Below are positions 16,974 to 30,831 of a DNA stretch of 64,000 bases, one piece after another. The stretch comes from Desulfovibrio intestinalis (GTDB lineage: Bacteria > Desulfobacterota > Desulfovibrionia > Desulfovibrionales > Desulfovibrionaceae). Made by a program: the position numbers and the translations under genes. The stretch lies in the NCBI RefSeq assembly GCF_014202345.1, contig NZ_JACHGO010000006.1:1-64000 (forward strand). Direction: 5' to 3'. How positions within the stretch are numbered: position 1 is the first letter of the stretch; each line of letters begins with the position of its first letter. Below the pieces are notes generated by a model, which was not told the DNA's origin, made no database searches, and saw only the letters and a program-made list of their open reading frames with translations.

Positions 16974-17379
16974 TAGAAGCTTATACGCATGGGGACCTGC
17001 CTTGTCCAGTTCTGCAAATTTGACCCTGCAGTATCCTCTTTTTGATAATTATTTTGCCTATATTATATCAATAATCATAATTATTATCTTATATTTATTA
17101 TTTGCCTGCCCGTGCATGTACTTTCCCACAACCAGACACACCAAATCACATTCCTGGTTAAATCAGTCCCCGCACACAAAACCAGTGCAGTTTTCCACAG
17201 TTGTCCACAAGGATCGCTGTTTGCAGGCCATGATGGACCTCTTGTTTGCGTTCATCTTTTGTGTTATGAATACCCCTTGTTCCTGTACGGCGAAAGCCGA
17301 AAAAAACGGGCCAGCGAAGGGCCGCGGAAAAGTCTTTATCCACAGGGTACCCCCTGAGTGGACACTGAACCACAGAGCT
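16974..17379. other. Probable chromosomal origin of replication (oriC)
   Basis: 406-base gene-free segment between the divergent peptidase and dnaA genes. It contains an extremely A/T-rich stretch at about 17038-17105 (candidate unwinding element) and three DnaA-box-like 9-mers on the same strand: TTTTCCACA at 17191-17199, TTGTCCACA at 17201-17209 and a perfect TTATCCACA at 17336-17344. Surrounding genes point away on both sides. A second candidate lies at the dnaA-dnaN junction (see repeat at 18711). A cumulative GC-skew plot would decide. Confidence 0.75.
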
Positions 17380-18768
17380 ATGCTTAAAAACGAGTTGCGG
17401 GATATACTGGTCGAAAACCAGACCATTACAGGAGAAGCATCCTGGCTGGACAGCCTTACACTGCGCCAGGAAGAAAACACCCTGAAAGTGGTTTTTCCGC
17501 ACATGTATTTTGCGGCCTGGTTCAGCAGGCACAAACGCGCCGCCTTTGAAGAAGCCATTAGCCGCCATTTTAATGAGCAGCAGGCAGGCCCGGCGCCGCA
17601 GATAATTTACGAGCGCACTTCTGCCAGCGCCCCGGACGTGGCAACCGTCATACCCGCAAGCCGCAGTTCCCTTTCGAGCAGCGCTGAAAACGAGGGCCCG
17701 CAGAACGATCCTTTTGCCGGATTTATTTTTAACGGCAAAAACACCTTTCCTCTCGCTACAGCCAAAGAAATTTCCGGAAACACCAATACCACGGCCTACA
17801 ATCCTTTTCTGGTCTGCGGGCGAAGCGGTACTGGCAAAAGCCTTCTTTTACAGTCAATGGCAACCATGCTGGCGCGCACAACGGATGCAGCGCGTATGGT
17901 CTGCACCAATTCAGTCCGCTTTTTTTCCGACGACACTGCCTGGGCCAAAAGCCCCGAGCTTTTCTGGCAGCGTTATGACGTGCTTGTACTGGATGACATA
18001 CAGGACATGTCCGGCCACAGCAGCTGGCAGAACAAACTTGTGGCCTGTATGGACGCATGCCCCGGCAGGCAGGAGAATACTCCGTCGCTTGACCGCCAGG
18101 ATGCGGCTTCAGCGGCAGCCGCGATGGCTTTTCACAATAACAGGAAGGGAAGAGCCACCCCGCGTATGATTTTTGCCTGTTCCGGGCAGCCACAAGCTCT
18201 CAGAACACTGGACGAACGCCTGCGTTCCCGGCTCGAGAGCGGCCTTGTGGTGGAATTGATGGAGCCTGACCTGGATGTGCGCTTGCGTTACCTGCAGCTC
18301 ATGTGCAAAGAACGCCGCCTGCCCCTCACAAGGGAACAGCTGCTTTTTCTTGCACAGCGTTGTTCGCAGTTTCGCCTTTTGCAGGGTCTTATTCTCAAGG
18401 TGGGGGCATATTGCGCGGTAAAAGGGCTTAATCTGACCCAAACCGACCTTGAAAATATTGTGCGTACTGGCGTTGCTGAAAAAATGCCGGGCTGCAGAGA
18501 AATTATCACCGAAGTGGCGAAGGGTCTCAACCTCAAGCCTGACGATGTGCTCGGCGGCAAACGGCGGCCAGACCTTGTGCTGGCAAGGCAAATAGCCATG
18601 TATGTATGCCGCCAGAAACTGGGACTTTCCTACCCGGAACTGGGCAGGGCTTTTGGCGGACGTGACCATAGTACAGTCATCCATGCCATTAAAAAGATTA
18701 ACAAACTTCTAGTTAGTGACAAAAGGGTACAGAAGTTAGTGACAGAGTTTGAAATGAAAACACCCTGA
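17380..18768 (+). CDS. dnaA: Replication initiator DnaA (divergent form)
   Basis: 462 aa from the ATG at 17380, just after the last DnaA box; the open frame extends far upstream through the origin, without support. The AAA+ domain has Walker A GRSGTGKS (147-154, Ser instead of the usual Thr) and Walker B LVLDDIQD (203-209). The C-terminal DNA-binding signature is clear: YPELGRAFGGRDHSTVIHAI. Oddities: domain I is atypical, lacking the common W...W pattern of the N-terminal helicase-loading domain, and ~33 residues rich in Ala, Asn and Arg (about 227-259) are inserted between Walker B and the sensor region. dnaN follows, so by position this is the origin-linked dnaA. Some Desulfovibrio carry a second dnaA elsewhere. 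Confidence 0.93.
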   Translation: MLKNELRDILVENQTITGEASWLDSLTLRQEENTLKVVFPHMYFAAWFSRHKRAAFEEAISRHFNEQQAGPAPQIIYERTSASAPDVATVIPASRSSLSSSAENEGPQNDPFAGFIFNGKNTFPLATAKEISGNTNTTAYNPFLVCGRSGTGKSLLLQSMATMLARTTDAARMVCTNSVRFFSDDTAWAKSPELFWQRYDVLVLDDIQDMSGHSSWQNKLVACMDACPGRQENTPSLDRQDAASAAAAMAFHNNRKGRATPRMIFACSGQPQALRTLDERLRSRLESGLVVELMEPDLDVRLRYLQLMCKERRLPLTREQLLFLAQRCSQFRLLQGLILKVGAYCAVKGLNLTQTDLENIVRTGVAEKMPGCREIITEVAKGLNLKPDDVLGGKRRPDLVLARQIAMYVCRQKLGLSYPELGRAFGGRDHSTVIHAIKKINKLLVSDKRVQKLVTEFEMKTP

Positions 18769-18842
18769 CCGTCAGATAAAGCCAGTAGGCTTGGCGGTTG
18801 TTACTGACGTTCCCTAAAAGCACGTTGGAATGTTCCCTAAAA
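18711..18842 (+). repeat. Two pairs of direct repeats, each spaced 23 bp, at the dnaA-dnaN junction
   Basis: AGTTAGTGACA occurs at 18711-18721 and 18734-18744 (inside the dnaA 3' end), and GTTCCCTAAAA at 18809-18819 and 18832-18842 (intergenic). Both pairs have start-to-start spacing of 23 bases, about two helical turns. An A/T-rich stretch (~18845-18900) follows before dnaN. Iteron-like sites or a dnaN promoter operator are possible. Confidence 0.7.
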
Positions 18843-18916
18843 AGTTCAATTTTTACAAAGTGTTTTATAAATTACGAACAAAGAAACAGGGCTAATAATA
18901 GTTAAGGAAAGAATTT

Positions 18917-22476
<3,560 letters not shown>

Positions 22477-22510
22477 TGGAATAGCATGCTGGAAGCATGC
22501 GTTGTGAGGG

Positions 22511-22540
22511 GAGGCCCCTGTTGTACTGGCGCCTCTTTTT
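22511..22540 (+). terminator. Terminator/attenuator between gyrB and gyrA
   Basis: 8-bp stem with one mismatch (GAGGCCCC / GGCGCCTC), 9-base loop, followed by TTTTT at 22536-22540. gyrA begins 160 bases later and may have its own promoter. Confidence 0.65.
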
Positions 22541-22700
22541 CACGCCTTCCGGCAGAGATTTATTTTGTGTGATGCGAAAATATTGACCGTCAGCCGGGTG
22601 TTTTCGCAAGTAACATTTGAAAAGGGGTTACGGGGCGTTATGCCCCGACCGCCAGGGGCGGTCACCCAACTACCCCTCAAAAAAAGCAGTGAGGCCCGCA

Positions 22701-25283
22701 GTGGCAGAAATGCAGCAGCCGCAGATAAGCATAGAAACAGAACTCCGCAAGTCGTACCTGGAGTATTCCCTTTCGGTCATCATCGGGCGCGCCATTCCCG
22801 ACGCGCGTGACGGCCTGAAGCCCGTACACAGGCGCATCATGTTCGCCCAGTACGAGCTTGCCAACAACTACAACCGCCCGCATAAAAAATCCGCCCGCGT
22901 GGTCGGTGACGTTATCGGTAAGTATCACCCCCACGGCGACTCGGCGGTGTATGACGCCCTGGTGCGTATGGCGCAGGAATTTTCCATGCGCGATCCTCTG
23001 GTGGACGGGCAGGGCAACTTTGGCTCCATCGACGGCGACGCCCCGGCGGCCATGCGTTACACCGAAGTGCGCATGTCCAAGCTGGCTCAGGAATTTCTGG
23101 GCGACCTGGACAAGAACACCGTAGATTTTAGGCCCAACTACGACAATACCTTGCAGGAACCCACGGTTATGCCCAGCAAGGTGCCCAACCTGCTGGTCAA
23201 CGGCAGCTCGGGTATTGCTGTTGGTATGGCCACCAATATTCCGCCCCACAACCTGGGCGAGCTGTGCGATGCCCTGCAGGTGCTGCTGGACAATCCCCAG
23301 TGCAGCGTTGACGATCTTATGGAACATGTGAAAGGCCCGGACTTTCCCACCAGCGGTTTTGTTTATGCTGGCAAGGGACTTTACGACGCCTACCACACCG
23401 GGCGCGGCACCGTTAAGGTGCGCGGCCGTATGGAAATTGAAGAGCGCAAGAAGGGCTTTCAATCCATTGTTATCAGAGAAATTCCTTACGGGCTCAACAA
23501 GTCTTCGCTGGTGGAAAAAATCGCGGCTCTGGTCAACGACCGCAAGATCGACGGCATCACCGACCTGCGCGACGAATCTGACCGCAAGGGCATCCGCGTG
23601 GTTATCGACCTCAAGCGCGGCACCATTCCTGATATCGTCATCAACGGCTTGTACAAGTTCACGCCGCTGGAAACCAGTTTTGGCATCAACATGCTGGCCG
23701 TGGTGGACAACCGCCCGCAGCTGCTGAACCTCAAGACAGCCCTGACCTGCTTTGTGGATCACAGGCGTGAAGTGGTCATTCGCCGCACGCGCTATGATCT
23801 TGAAAAGGCCGAGGCCCGCGCCCACATTCTTGAAGGCCTGCGCGTTGCCATCGACAATATTGACGAAGTTGTGGCTCTTATCCGTGCGTCCGCGAACCCG
23901 GAAGAAGCCCGCAACGCCCTTATGAAGCGCTTTGAATTCACTGAAATTCAGGCCAAGGCCATTCTTGAAATGCGCCTGCAGCGCCTTACGGGCTTGCAGC
24001 GCGAAGAACTTATGGCCGAATACAAGGACCTGCTGCAAAAGATCGAATTCTACCGCTCCATTCTGGAAAATTCTGAGGTGCTGCGCAACGAGCTCAGACG
24101 AGAAGTCAGCGAGATCCGCGAAACTTTTGCAACGCCCCGCCGTACCGAGGTCTTGCGCGAAGCTCTTACGGATATAGATATTGAAGACCTCATTCCTGAC
24201 GAAGAAGTGGTCATCACCCTGTCGCGCCGTGGCTACATGAAGCGCACCGGGCTTGAAAACTATCAGCAGCAGAAGCGCGGCGGCAAGGGCATCGCGGCCC
24301 TGCACACTTCTGACGACGACTATGTGCAGGAATTTTTGAGCACAACCAACCACCAGTACCTCTGCCTCTTCACCAACAAGGGGCGCATGCACCAGCTCAA
24401 GGTGCATCAGGTGCCGGAGGGCAGCCGTACGGCCAAGGGCGTGCACATCAACAACCTGTTGCCGCTTGAGGATAACGAGTGGGTCACCACCGTGCTGGCC
24501 CTGCGCGAATTTGCCGAAGACAAGTATTTCCTCTTCGTCACCAAGCGCGGCATGGTCAAGCGTTCCTCGGCTTCGCTCTATGCGCGTTGCCGCAAGACTG
24601 GCCTCATGGCCGTGGGCCTGCGTGAAGACGACGAGCTGGTGGTGGTGCGTCCCATCCGTGAAGACAGCCATATAGTGCTGGCCACGGCAGACGGCATAGC
24701 CATCCGCTTCTCCTGCCGGGATGTGCGGCCTATGGGCCGCGTGGCCACGGGCGTCAAGGGCATTGCCCTGCGCAGGCAGGACTTCGTGGTTGCTGGCGTT
24801 ATCATGAAGGAAACGGACCAGACCACGGAAATTATGTCCATTTCGGCCAACGGCTACGGCAAGCGCACCAGTGTCGAGCTTTATCGCCTGCAATCGCGCG
24901 GCGGCAAGGGCATTATCAACTTCAAGGTCACGGGCAAAACCGGGCCTGTGGTTGGGGCCATGCCTGTGCGCGACAATGACGGCCTTATCCTGCTGACTTC
25001 AGCCAACAAGATCGTGCGCATCAGTGTGGACGAAGTGCGCACCAAGGGCCGCGCCACTATGGGCGTCATGCTGGTGCGTCTGGACGAAGGCGGCCACGTT
25101 GTGGGCTTTGACCGCGTGGACGAAGGCGGCCAGACAGGCCGTTATGTGAATGAAGAACTGGACGAAATCATGTCTGATGAGGCCGTTGAGGGGGGCGAAG
25201 CTCCTGCGGTTGCAGCTCCGGCTGATGCCCAGCCGGCACAGAATGACGAACCAGAAGATGACGAACAGCAGAACGACGCCTGA
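22701..25283 (+). CDS. gyrA: DNA gyrase subunit A
   Basis: 860-aa DNA-breaking subunit of gyrase. The GTG at 22701 is preferred because GAGG lies 6 bases upstream; an in-frame ATG at 22710 would shorten the protein by three residues, and an upstream ATG at 22617 adds residues unlike the family. Family marks: [37 protein letters not shown], the active-site Tyr in [12 protein letters not shown], a coiled tower region, and six C-terminal beta-pinwheel blades, including the GyrA-box QQKRGGKG that marks supercoiling enzymes. The tail is acidic (EPEDDEQQ). The quinolone-determining region reads [15 protein letters not shown], the usual sensitive-type residues. Confidence 0.97.
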   Translation: MAEMQQPQISIETELRKSYLEYSLSVIIGRAIPDARDGLKPVHRRIMFAQYELANNYNRPHKKSARVVGDVIGKYHPHGDSAVYDALVRMAQEFSMRDPLVDGQGNFGSIDGDAPAAMRYTEVRMSKLAQEFLGDLDKNTVDFRPNYDNTLQEPTVMPSKVPNLLVNGSSGIAVGMATNIPPHNLGELCDALQVLLDNPQCSVDDLMEHVKGPDFPTSGFVYAGKGLYDAYHTGRGTVKVRGRMEIEERKKGFQSIVIREIPYGLNKSSLVEKIAALVNDRKIDGITDLRDESDRKGIRVVIDLKRGTIPDIVINGLYKFTPLETSFGINMLAVVDNRPQLLNLKTALTCFVDHRREVVIRRTRYDLEKAEARAHILEGLRVAIDNIDEVVALIRASANPEEARNALMKRFEFTEIQAKAILEMRLQRLTGLQREELMAEYKDLLQKIEFYRSILENSEVLRNELRREVSEIRETFATPRRTEVLREALTDIDIEDLIPDEEVVITLSRRGYMKRTGLENYQQQKRGGKGIAALHTSDDDYVQEFLSTTNHQYLCLFTNKGRMHQLKVHQVPEGSRTAKGVHINNLLPLEDNEWVTTVLALREFAEDKYFLFVTKRGMVKRSSASLYARCRKTGLMAVGLREDDELVVVRPIREDSHIVLATADGIAIRFSCRDVRPMGRVATGVKGIALRRQDFVVAGVIMKETDQTTEIMSISANGYGKRTSVELYRLQSRGGKGIINFKVTGKTGPVVGAMPVRDNDGLILLTSANKIVRISVDEVRTKGRATMGVMLVRLDEGGHVVGFDRVDEGGQTGRYVNEELDEIMSDEAVEGGEAPAVAAPADAQPAQNDEPEDDEQQNDA

Positions 25284-25326
25284 TAAAGGCTTGCATAATG
25301 TTTTTCATTGTTGAAAAACAGGATTT

Positions 25327-25350
25327 CAGGGGGGCGGCTGTGCCCCCCTG
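25327..25350 (+). terminator. GC hairpin after gyrA
   Basis: 9-bp perfect stem (CAGGGGGGC / GCCCCCCTG) starting 43 bases past the gyrA stop. No T-run follows. It could weaken read-through or protect the gyrA 3' end. Confidence 0.5.
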
Positions 25351-25417
25351 GTCGCCCGCAAGCTTATGGTGTGCGCGGCTGGCATATGGCAAGCCTTGGA
25401 CCAGCGTAGTGGCCCGC

Positions 25418-26215
25418 ATGCGTGGAATAGGCCTGTGCATGCTCTGTTGTTTGTGTTTTGCGATTGCGGGGTGCGACAGCACGGCCCTGAAGGGTGACGA
25501 CCTTTCGCAGGCGCGGGAAGCCGTTTCGCAGCGTCAGTGGTCCCTTGCCGAAAGGCTGCTTGAGCGTTATCTGCGTGAGGCGCAGGACAGTCAGGACGCC
25601 GACAGCAGGTGGGAAGCCTGGCAGCAGTTGCTTGTGGTGGTCAATGCCGCAGGGCAGGAACCCCGTGCAAGCCTTGAATATCTTGAAACCATGCTTGAAG
25701 AATACATGGATGACGATGCCCGCAGCGCCGTCATCCTGCAACGCATGGCTGAAGTGAATGAAAGCCTGCACCGCTATGAGCGCGCAGTGGATATCTGGAA
25801 CGCCTATATAGGCCTGGGCGGGCTCAGCGCGCAGCAGGTGCTTGAAGGGTACAGGCGTCTGGCGGCCATGCAGTTCAGTTTGCGCCGTTTTGACGCTGGC
25901 GAGGATACGTTGCAGTTTTGTCTGGCTTTGCCACTGCCAGACCACGATAAGATCATGTGTATGTATGATCTGGCGGATCAGAATATGGCCAGGGAACGCT
26001 GGCAGGATGTGGCCGATCTTTCGCAACAGATGCTGGACAGCGACCCCGATCAGAATGTGCGGGGCATGGCCGGGTATCTGATGGCGGACGCTCTTGAACA
26101 ACTGGGCAAGAGCAGTGAAGCATTGAAACAATTTGAATTGGCGCGCGACGCATACCCCAATCCGTCGGTCATCGACAATCGCATTGCGCATCTGCGCAAA
26201 AAACTGAAGAAGTAA
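25418..26215 (+). CDS. TPR-like outer-membrane or periplasmic lipoprotein
   Basis: 265-aa predicted lipoprotein. The ATG at 25418 gives MRGIGLCMLCCLCFAIAGC, a signal peptide ending in a lipobox-like AIAGC; the frame is open up to 25298, but that extension is not signal-like. The mature part is all-helical with several TPR-like helix pairs (AREAVSQRQWSLAERLLERYL; GYLMADALEQLGKSSEALKQFELARDAYP), in keeping with a protein-interaction scaffold. It sits between gyrA and purF and ends 5 bases before purF, so it is co-transcribed with purF; this position is shared by Desulfovibrio relatives as far as I recall. Specific function unknown. Confidence 0.82.
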   Translation: MRGIGLCMLCCLCFAIAGCDSTALKGDDLSQAREAVSQRQWSLAERLLERYLREAQDSQDADSRWEAWQQLLVVVNAAGQEPRASLEYLETMLEEYMDDDARSAVILQRMAEVNESLHRYERAVDIWNAYIGLGGLSAQQVLEGYRRLAAMQFSLRRFDAGEDTLQFCLALPLPDHDKIMCMYDLADQNMARERWQDVADLSQQMLDSDPDQNVRGMAGYLMADALEQLGKSSEALKQFELARDAYPNPSVIDNRIAHLRKKLKK

Positions 26216-26220
26216 GGCTT

Positions 26221-27624
26221 ATGATTAAGCACGAATGCGGTGTTTTTGGCATTTATGACCATGACGAGGCTGCCCGTCTGGCCTACTTCGGTCTTTACGC
26301 CCAGCAGCACCGGGGGCAGGAAAGCGCGGGTATCGTCACCTTTGGCACTGACGGCGTACACGAGCACAAGGGCATGGGCCTTGTGCCCGACGTCTTTACC
26401 GAAGCCAGCCTGCAAAAACTCACAGGCCGCAACGCTATCGGGCATGTGCGCTATTCCACTACGGGCAGTTCTTCCGCCAGCAATGCCCAGCCTTTTCTGA
26501 CCAATTACAAGGGCAGATCCATAGCGCTGGCCCATAACGGCAACCTGGTCAATGCCGGGCAACTGCGCGAAGATCTGGAAAACGAAGGGGCTATTTTTTC
26601 CACCAGCAATGACACGGAAGTGTTCATGCATCTGCTGGTGCGCGCCCTGCGCCACAACGATTTGCCAGGAGCCGTCAAGGAAGCCTGCTACCGTGTACGC
26701 GGCGCATACTGCCTGCTGGTCATGATGGACGGCATTATGGTGGCTGTGCGCGATCCCCACGGCTTTCATCCCCTGGCTTTGGGCCGCATGAACGGCAGCA
26801 CCGTTTTTGCTTCCGAAACCTGTGCGTTCGACTTGCTTGAGGCGGAATTTATCCGTTCGGTCGCGCCGGGCGAAGTGGTCATTGTTGAAGGCAACAACGT
26901 CAGCAGCGACACGCTCATTGGCCCCATGCCGGAAAAACCGGCCCAGTGTATTTTTGAACTGGTCTATTTTGCCAGACCCGACTCTTATATTTTTGACGAG
27001 CAGGTCTACCTGTGCCGCAAAAAAATGGGCTGCAATCTGGCCAGGGAATCAACGCCTGACGTGGATTTTGTCATGCCTTTTCCCGACTCGGGCATTTATC
27101 CCGCCCTGGGTTTCGCGCAAGGCTCGGGCCTGCCCTATGAGCATGCAATGATACGAAACCACTATGTGGGGCGTACCTTTATTCAGCCTTCGCAGAGCAT
27201 GCGCAGCTTTGGCGTGCGCGTGAAGATCAATCCCGTGCGCGAGATGATCGAAGGCAAGCGTATCTGCATTATTGACGACAGTATCGTGCGCGGCACCACT
27301 ATGACGACCCGCGTGAAAAAGCTGCGCGAACTGGGCGCCAAGGAAGTGCATATCCGCATTTCTTCGCCGCCGGTTATTTCTCCCTGCTATTACGGCATTG
27401 ATTTTTCATCGCGTGGCGAACTCATCGCCGCCCAGCACAATCTGGCGGAAATAACGCGCAAGCTGGATGTGGATTCGCTGCATTACCTTAGTATTGAGGG
27501 CTTGCTTGGCTCCGTATCGCAGCCGCAGAATTACTGCATGGCCTGCTTTACCGGGAACTATCCCGTGCCTTGTGACGACTGTGGCGGCAAGTTTAAGCTT
27601 GAAGGCTCCTGCGGTTCACGCTAA
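26221..27624 (+). CDS. purF: Amidophosphoribosyltransferase
   Basis: 467-aa enzyme for the first committed step of purine synthesis: PRPP plus glutamine to phosphoribosylamine. N-terminal class-II glutaminase with the catalytic Cys at residue 6 (MIKHECGVFG), so a 5-residue propeptide must be removed to free it; HRGQESAGI and GHVRYSTTG follow. The phosphoribosyltransferase part has the PRPP loop IIDDSIVRGTT. Extra Cys residues (QCIFE..., NYCMACFTGNYPVPC) match the [4Fe-4S]-containing Bacillus type rather than the cluster-free E. coli type, so the enzyme is expected to be oxygen-labile. The short gap to the upstream lipoprotein gene suggests an operon. Confidence 0.97.
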   Translation: MIKHECGVFGIYDHDEAARLAYFGLYAQQHRGQESAGIVTFGTDGVHEHKGMGLVPDVFTEASLQKLTGRNAIGHVRYSTTGSSSASNAQPFLTNYKGRSIALAHNGNLVNAGQLREDLENEGAIFSTSNDTEVFMHLLVRALRHNDLPGAVKEACYRVRGAYCLLVMMDGIMVAVRDPHGFHPLALGRMNGSTVFASETCAFDLLEAEFIRSVAPGEVVIVEGNNVSSDTLIGPMPEKPAQCIFELVYFARPDSYIFDEQVYLCRKKMGCNLARESTPDVDFVMPFPDSGIYPALGFAQGSGLPYEHAMIRNHYVGRTFIQPSQSMRSFGVRVKINPVREMIEGKRICIIDDSIVRGTTMTTRVKKLRELGAKEVHIRISSPPVISPCYYGIDFSSRGELIAAQHNLAEITRKLDVDSLHYLSIEGLLGSVSQPQNYCMACFTGNYPVPCDDCGGKFKLEGSCGSR

Positions 27625-27686
27625 TTTCTGGCCCCCGGCCAGGAGGCCGAAAAAGCGCCCGTTACCGGGCCCCCATTGAGGAAGAC

Positions 27687-28937
27687 ATGAGCATCGCACG
27701 CATCAAGGGTTTCGCGGATATGTTTCCGCCGGACAGCGAAGTATTCACCCGTATCGAAAATACGGCGCGCGCTGTTTTCAGCCGCTACGGATTTGTGGAA
27801 CTGCGCACACCCATTGTGGAATTTACAGAGCTTTTCCAGCGCTCCATCGGTGAAGAAACCGACGTGGTGCAGAAAGAAATGTACACGTTTCCCGACCGCA
27901 AGAGCAGGTCGCTGACGCTGCGGCCAGAAGCCACGGCGGGCGTCATGCGGGCCTATATTGAAAGCGGCCTTGCCAACAGGGAACCTGTAAGCCGCCTTTT
28001 CACCACCGGGCCCATGTTCCGGTACGAGCGCCCGCAGAAGGGCCGCATGCGGCAGTTCCACCAGATCAACTGCGAATGTCTCGGTTCGCACAGCCCTTAT
28101 GCTGACGCTGATCTCATCAGCATGCTGCTGCGGTTTCTTGATGCCCTGGGCCTCACTGACCTGACCCTCAAGGTCAATTCCCTTGGGTGCAGTGAATGCC
28201 GTCCCAAATTCAAGGAAGCGCTGCTGGCCTATCTGCAAACTGTAGACAGCGCCGCTCTTTGCCCGGACTGCGCCCGCAGGGTGAATACCAACCCCCTGCG
28301 CGTGCTGGACTGCAAGCAGCCCGGCTGCCGCGCCATTACGGATGCGGCTCCCAAGCTGCTTGACTATAACTGCCCGGACTGCCGCGCCCACTTTGACACG
28401 GTGCTCGACCTGCTTGGCGCTGAAAAGCTGCCCTATGAGCTGGATCACAGGCTGGTGCGCGGGCTTGATTACTATTGCCGTACCACCTTTGAGGTTGTGA
28501 GCGGCAGTATTGGCGCGCAGGCGGCTGTGGCAGGCGGGGGCCGTTATGACGGCCTTGTAAAGAGCCTTGGCGGCCCCGACACCCCCGGTGTGGGATTTGC
28601 TGCCGGTATGGAGCGTCTGGCCCTCATGATGGGAGAAGGTGACGCGAACCCGGCGGACTTTTACCTTGTGGGTATGGACGCGCAAAGCAAGGCGCAGGGC
28701 TATGCCTTGGCGCAGAGCCTGCGCGGCGCGGGCCTCAAGGGTGAAATGAATTTCAGCGAAGGCGGCTTTAAAAGCCTTATGCGTCAGGCGGGCAAGTCTG
28801 GCGCGCGCTATTGCCTTATCATTGGGCCGGATGAAGCGGCTCAGAACACTGTGGTTATAAAAAATCTGGAAAGCGGAGAGCAGACAGCCGTGCCGCAGTC
28901 CGGGGCACTACACTTTTTGCAAACGGGAACCAACTAA
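27687..28937 (+). CDS. hisS: Histidyl-tRNA synthetase
   Basis: 416-aa class-II aminoacyl-tRNA synthetase charging tRNA-His. Motif 1 region [25 protein letters not shown], motif 2 [22 protein letters not shown], the histidine-specific [12 protein letters not shown] and motif 3 [11 protein letters not shown] are all present, followed by the anticodon-binding domain. GAGGAAG precedes the start. aspS follows with a one-base gap, so the two are coupled, an arrangement common in bacteria. Confidence 0.98.
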   Translation: MSIARIKGFADMFPPDSEVFTRIENTARAVFSRYGFVELRTPIVEFTELFQRSIGEETDVVQKEMYTFPDRKSRSLTLRPEATAGVMRAYIESGLANREPVSRLFTTGPMFRYERPQKGRMRQFHQINCECLGSHSPYADADLISMLLRFLDALGLTDLTLKVNSLGCSECRPKFKEALLAYLQTVDSAALCPDCARRVNTNPLRVLDCKQPGCRAITDAAPKLLDYNCPDCRAHFDTVLDLLGAEKLPYELDHRLVRGLDYYCRTTFEVVSGSIGAQAAVAGGGRYDGLVKSLGGPDTPGVGFAAGMERLALMMGEGDANPADFYLVGMDAQSKAQGYALAQSLRGAGLKGEMNFSEGGFKSLMRQAGKSGARYCLIIGPDEAAQNTVVIKNLESGEQTAVPQSGALHFLQTGTN

Positions 28938-28938
28938 C

Positions 28939-30831
28939 ATGACTGAAGAAAGCCAGATGGCCGAGCAGACGCCCGCACAGGGCCAGGACGTGCAGCAGGA
29001 GCATCAGAAGTATATCGCCGACCTTGGCCAGTGGCATCGCAGCCACAGCTGCGGCGAATTGACGCTTGCCAATGACGGGCAGGAAGTCTGCCTTATGGGC
29101 TGGGTGCAATACCGTCGTGACCACGGCGGGCTCATCTTTGTGGACCTGCGCGACCGTATGGGCCTTACCCAGGTGGTCTTCAGCCCTGATGCGGCTCCCA
29201 GCGCGCATGAGAACGCGCACATTCTGCGTTCTGAATATGTGCTTGCCATCAAGGGCAAGGTGCGTCCGCGCCCCGAGGGTATGATTAATTCCAATATGGT
29301 GACGGGCCAGATTGAAGTGGTGGCAACGGAATGGAAGCTGCTTAATACTTCCAAAACGCCGCCTTTCGCCATTGAAGACCGTTGCGATGCCGGTGAAAAC
29401 CTGCGTCTGGCCTGGCGTTACCTTGATCTGCGCCGCCCGCGCATGCAGGCCAATCTGCGTTTGCGCCATAAAGTGGCCCAGTGCGTGCGCCGCTATCTTG
29501 ACGAGGGCAATTTTGTTGAGGTGGAAACCCCCATCCTCACCAAGTCCACGCCCGAAGGCGCTCGTGACTTTCTGGTGCCCAGCCGCCTGAATTCCGGCGA
29601 ATTCTACGCCCTGCCGCAGTCGCCCCAGCTCTTCAAGCAGCTGCTTATGGTAGCTGGTATGGACCGCTATTTCCAGATCGTGCGCTGCTTCCGTGACGAA
29701 GACCTGCGCGCCGACCGCCAGCCCGAGTTCACTCAGGTGGACATCGAAATGAGCTTTGCGGACGAAGAAACCGTCATGGGCATGGCTGAAGGTCTTATGG
29801 CCCGCGTGTTCAAGGACGTGATGGGCAAGGAAATCGCTTTGCCCTTCCCGCGCATGCCCTGGGACGAAGCAATGGCCCGCTACGGCGTGGACAAGCCCGA
29901 CACCCGCTTTGGCCTTGAACTGGTTAATATCACCGAGATCGTGCGTGGCTCCGGCTTCAAGCTGTTTGCCACCGCGCCCCTGGTCAAGGGTATGAAGGTT
30001 CCCGGCGGCGAAGGCATGACCCGCAAGGAAATCGACGCCTTTACCGAATTTGTGAAAATCTACGGCGCTCAGGGTCTGGCCTGGATCAAGATCAAGGCCG
30101 ACGAATGGCAGTCGCCCATTGCCAAGTTCCTTTCTGACGAGGAACGCAAGGGCATTGCCGAAGCTCTGGACCTCAAGGTGGGCGACATCGTCTTCTTCCA
30201 GGCTGGCGACCCCGGCATGGTCAATGCTGCGCTGGGCAACCTGCGCGTGCACCTGGCCCACCACCTCAAGCTTATCCCTGAAGACAGCTTCAATTTCCTC
30301 TGGGTCACGGACTTTCCTCTGTTTGAATACAATGACGAGGAAAAGCGCTACGTGGCCTGCCACCATCCCTTCACGGCTCCGGCCCCGGGTCATATGGAAC
30401 TGATGACCACTGATCCGGCCAAGGCCCGTGCCCGCGCCTATGATATGGTGCTCAACGGCAGTGAAGTGGGCGGCGGTTCCATCCGTATTCATTCCGGTGA
30501 AGTGCAACGCCGCATGTTTGAAGCCCTCGGCTTTACGCCCGAGCAGGCCGAAAGCCAGTTTGGCTTTCTTATTCAGGCTCTGGAGCAGGGCGCTCCGCCG
30601 CATGGCGGCCTTGCCTTCGGCCTTGACCGCCTTATCATGTTGTTAGCAGGCGCAAGCAGCATCCGTGACGTTATTGCCTTCCCAAAAACGCAAAAAGCTA
30701 CCTGCCTTATGACGGACGCCCCCGCGCCCGTGGCAGCCAAGCAGTTGCGTGAACTGGGCCTGCGCCTGCGCGAGCAGCCGGGTGATAAGCCCAAGACCGA
30801 CAAACCCGGTGAAGAGACAAAGGCTGACTAA
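28939..30831 (+). CDS. aspS: Aspartyl-tRNA synthetase (bacterial type)
   Basis: 630-aa class-II synthetase. N-terminal OB-fold anticodon domain ([37 protein letters not shown]), class-II motifs [37 protein letters not shown] and the C-terminal [13 protein letters not shown], with the bacterial GAD insertion domain in the middle ([21 protein letters not shown]). It is ~30 residues longer than usual because of a Gln-rich N-terminal leader ([10 protein letters not shown]...) and a Lys/Pro/Asp tail. Whether it also charges tRNA-Asn depends on gatCAB or asnS elsewhere. It ends at a structured repeat element. Confidence 0.97.
   Translation: MTEESQMAEQTPAQGQDVQQEHQKYIADLGQWHRSHSCGELTLANDGQEVCLMGWVQYRRDHGGLIFVDLRDRMGLTQVVFSPDAAPSAHENAHILRSEYVLAIKGKVRPRPEGMINSNMVTGQIEVVATEWKLLNTSKTPPFAIEDRCDAGENLRLAWRYLDLRRPRMQANLRLRHKVAQCVRRYLDEGNFVEVETPILTKSTPEGARDFLVPSRLNSGEFYALPQSPQLFKQLLMVAGMDRYFQIVRCFRDEDLRADRQPEFTQVDIEMSFADEETVMGMAEGLMARVFKDVMGKEIALPFPRMPWDEAMARYGVDKPDTRFGLELVNITEIVRGSGFKLFATAPLVKGMKVPGGEGMTRKEIDAFTEFVKIYGAQGLAWIKIKADEWQSPIAKFLSDEERKGIAEALDLKVGDIVFFQAGDPGMVNAALGNLRVHLAHHLKLIPEDSFNFLWVTDFPLFEYNDEEKRYVACHHPFTAPAPGHMELMTTDPAKARARAYDMVLNGSEVGGGSIRIHSGEVQRRMFEALGFTPEQAESQFGFLIQALEQGAPPHGGLAFGLDRLIMLLAGASSIRDVIAFPKTQKATCLMTDAPAPVAAKQLRELGLRLREQPGDKPKTDKPGEETKAD

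Noticed and set aside
16717..17379. N-terminal extension of the dnaA frame back to 16717
   Set aside because: It would run through the peptidase 5' end, the A/T-rich tract and all DnaA boxes; the translated residues are not DnaA-like.
22677..24893. 738-aa open frame antisense to gyrA
   Set aside because: Mirror of gyrA codon bias; no motifs, and gyrA is unambiguous.
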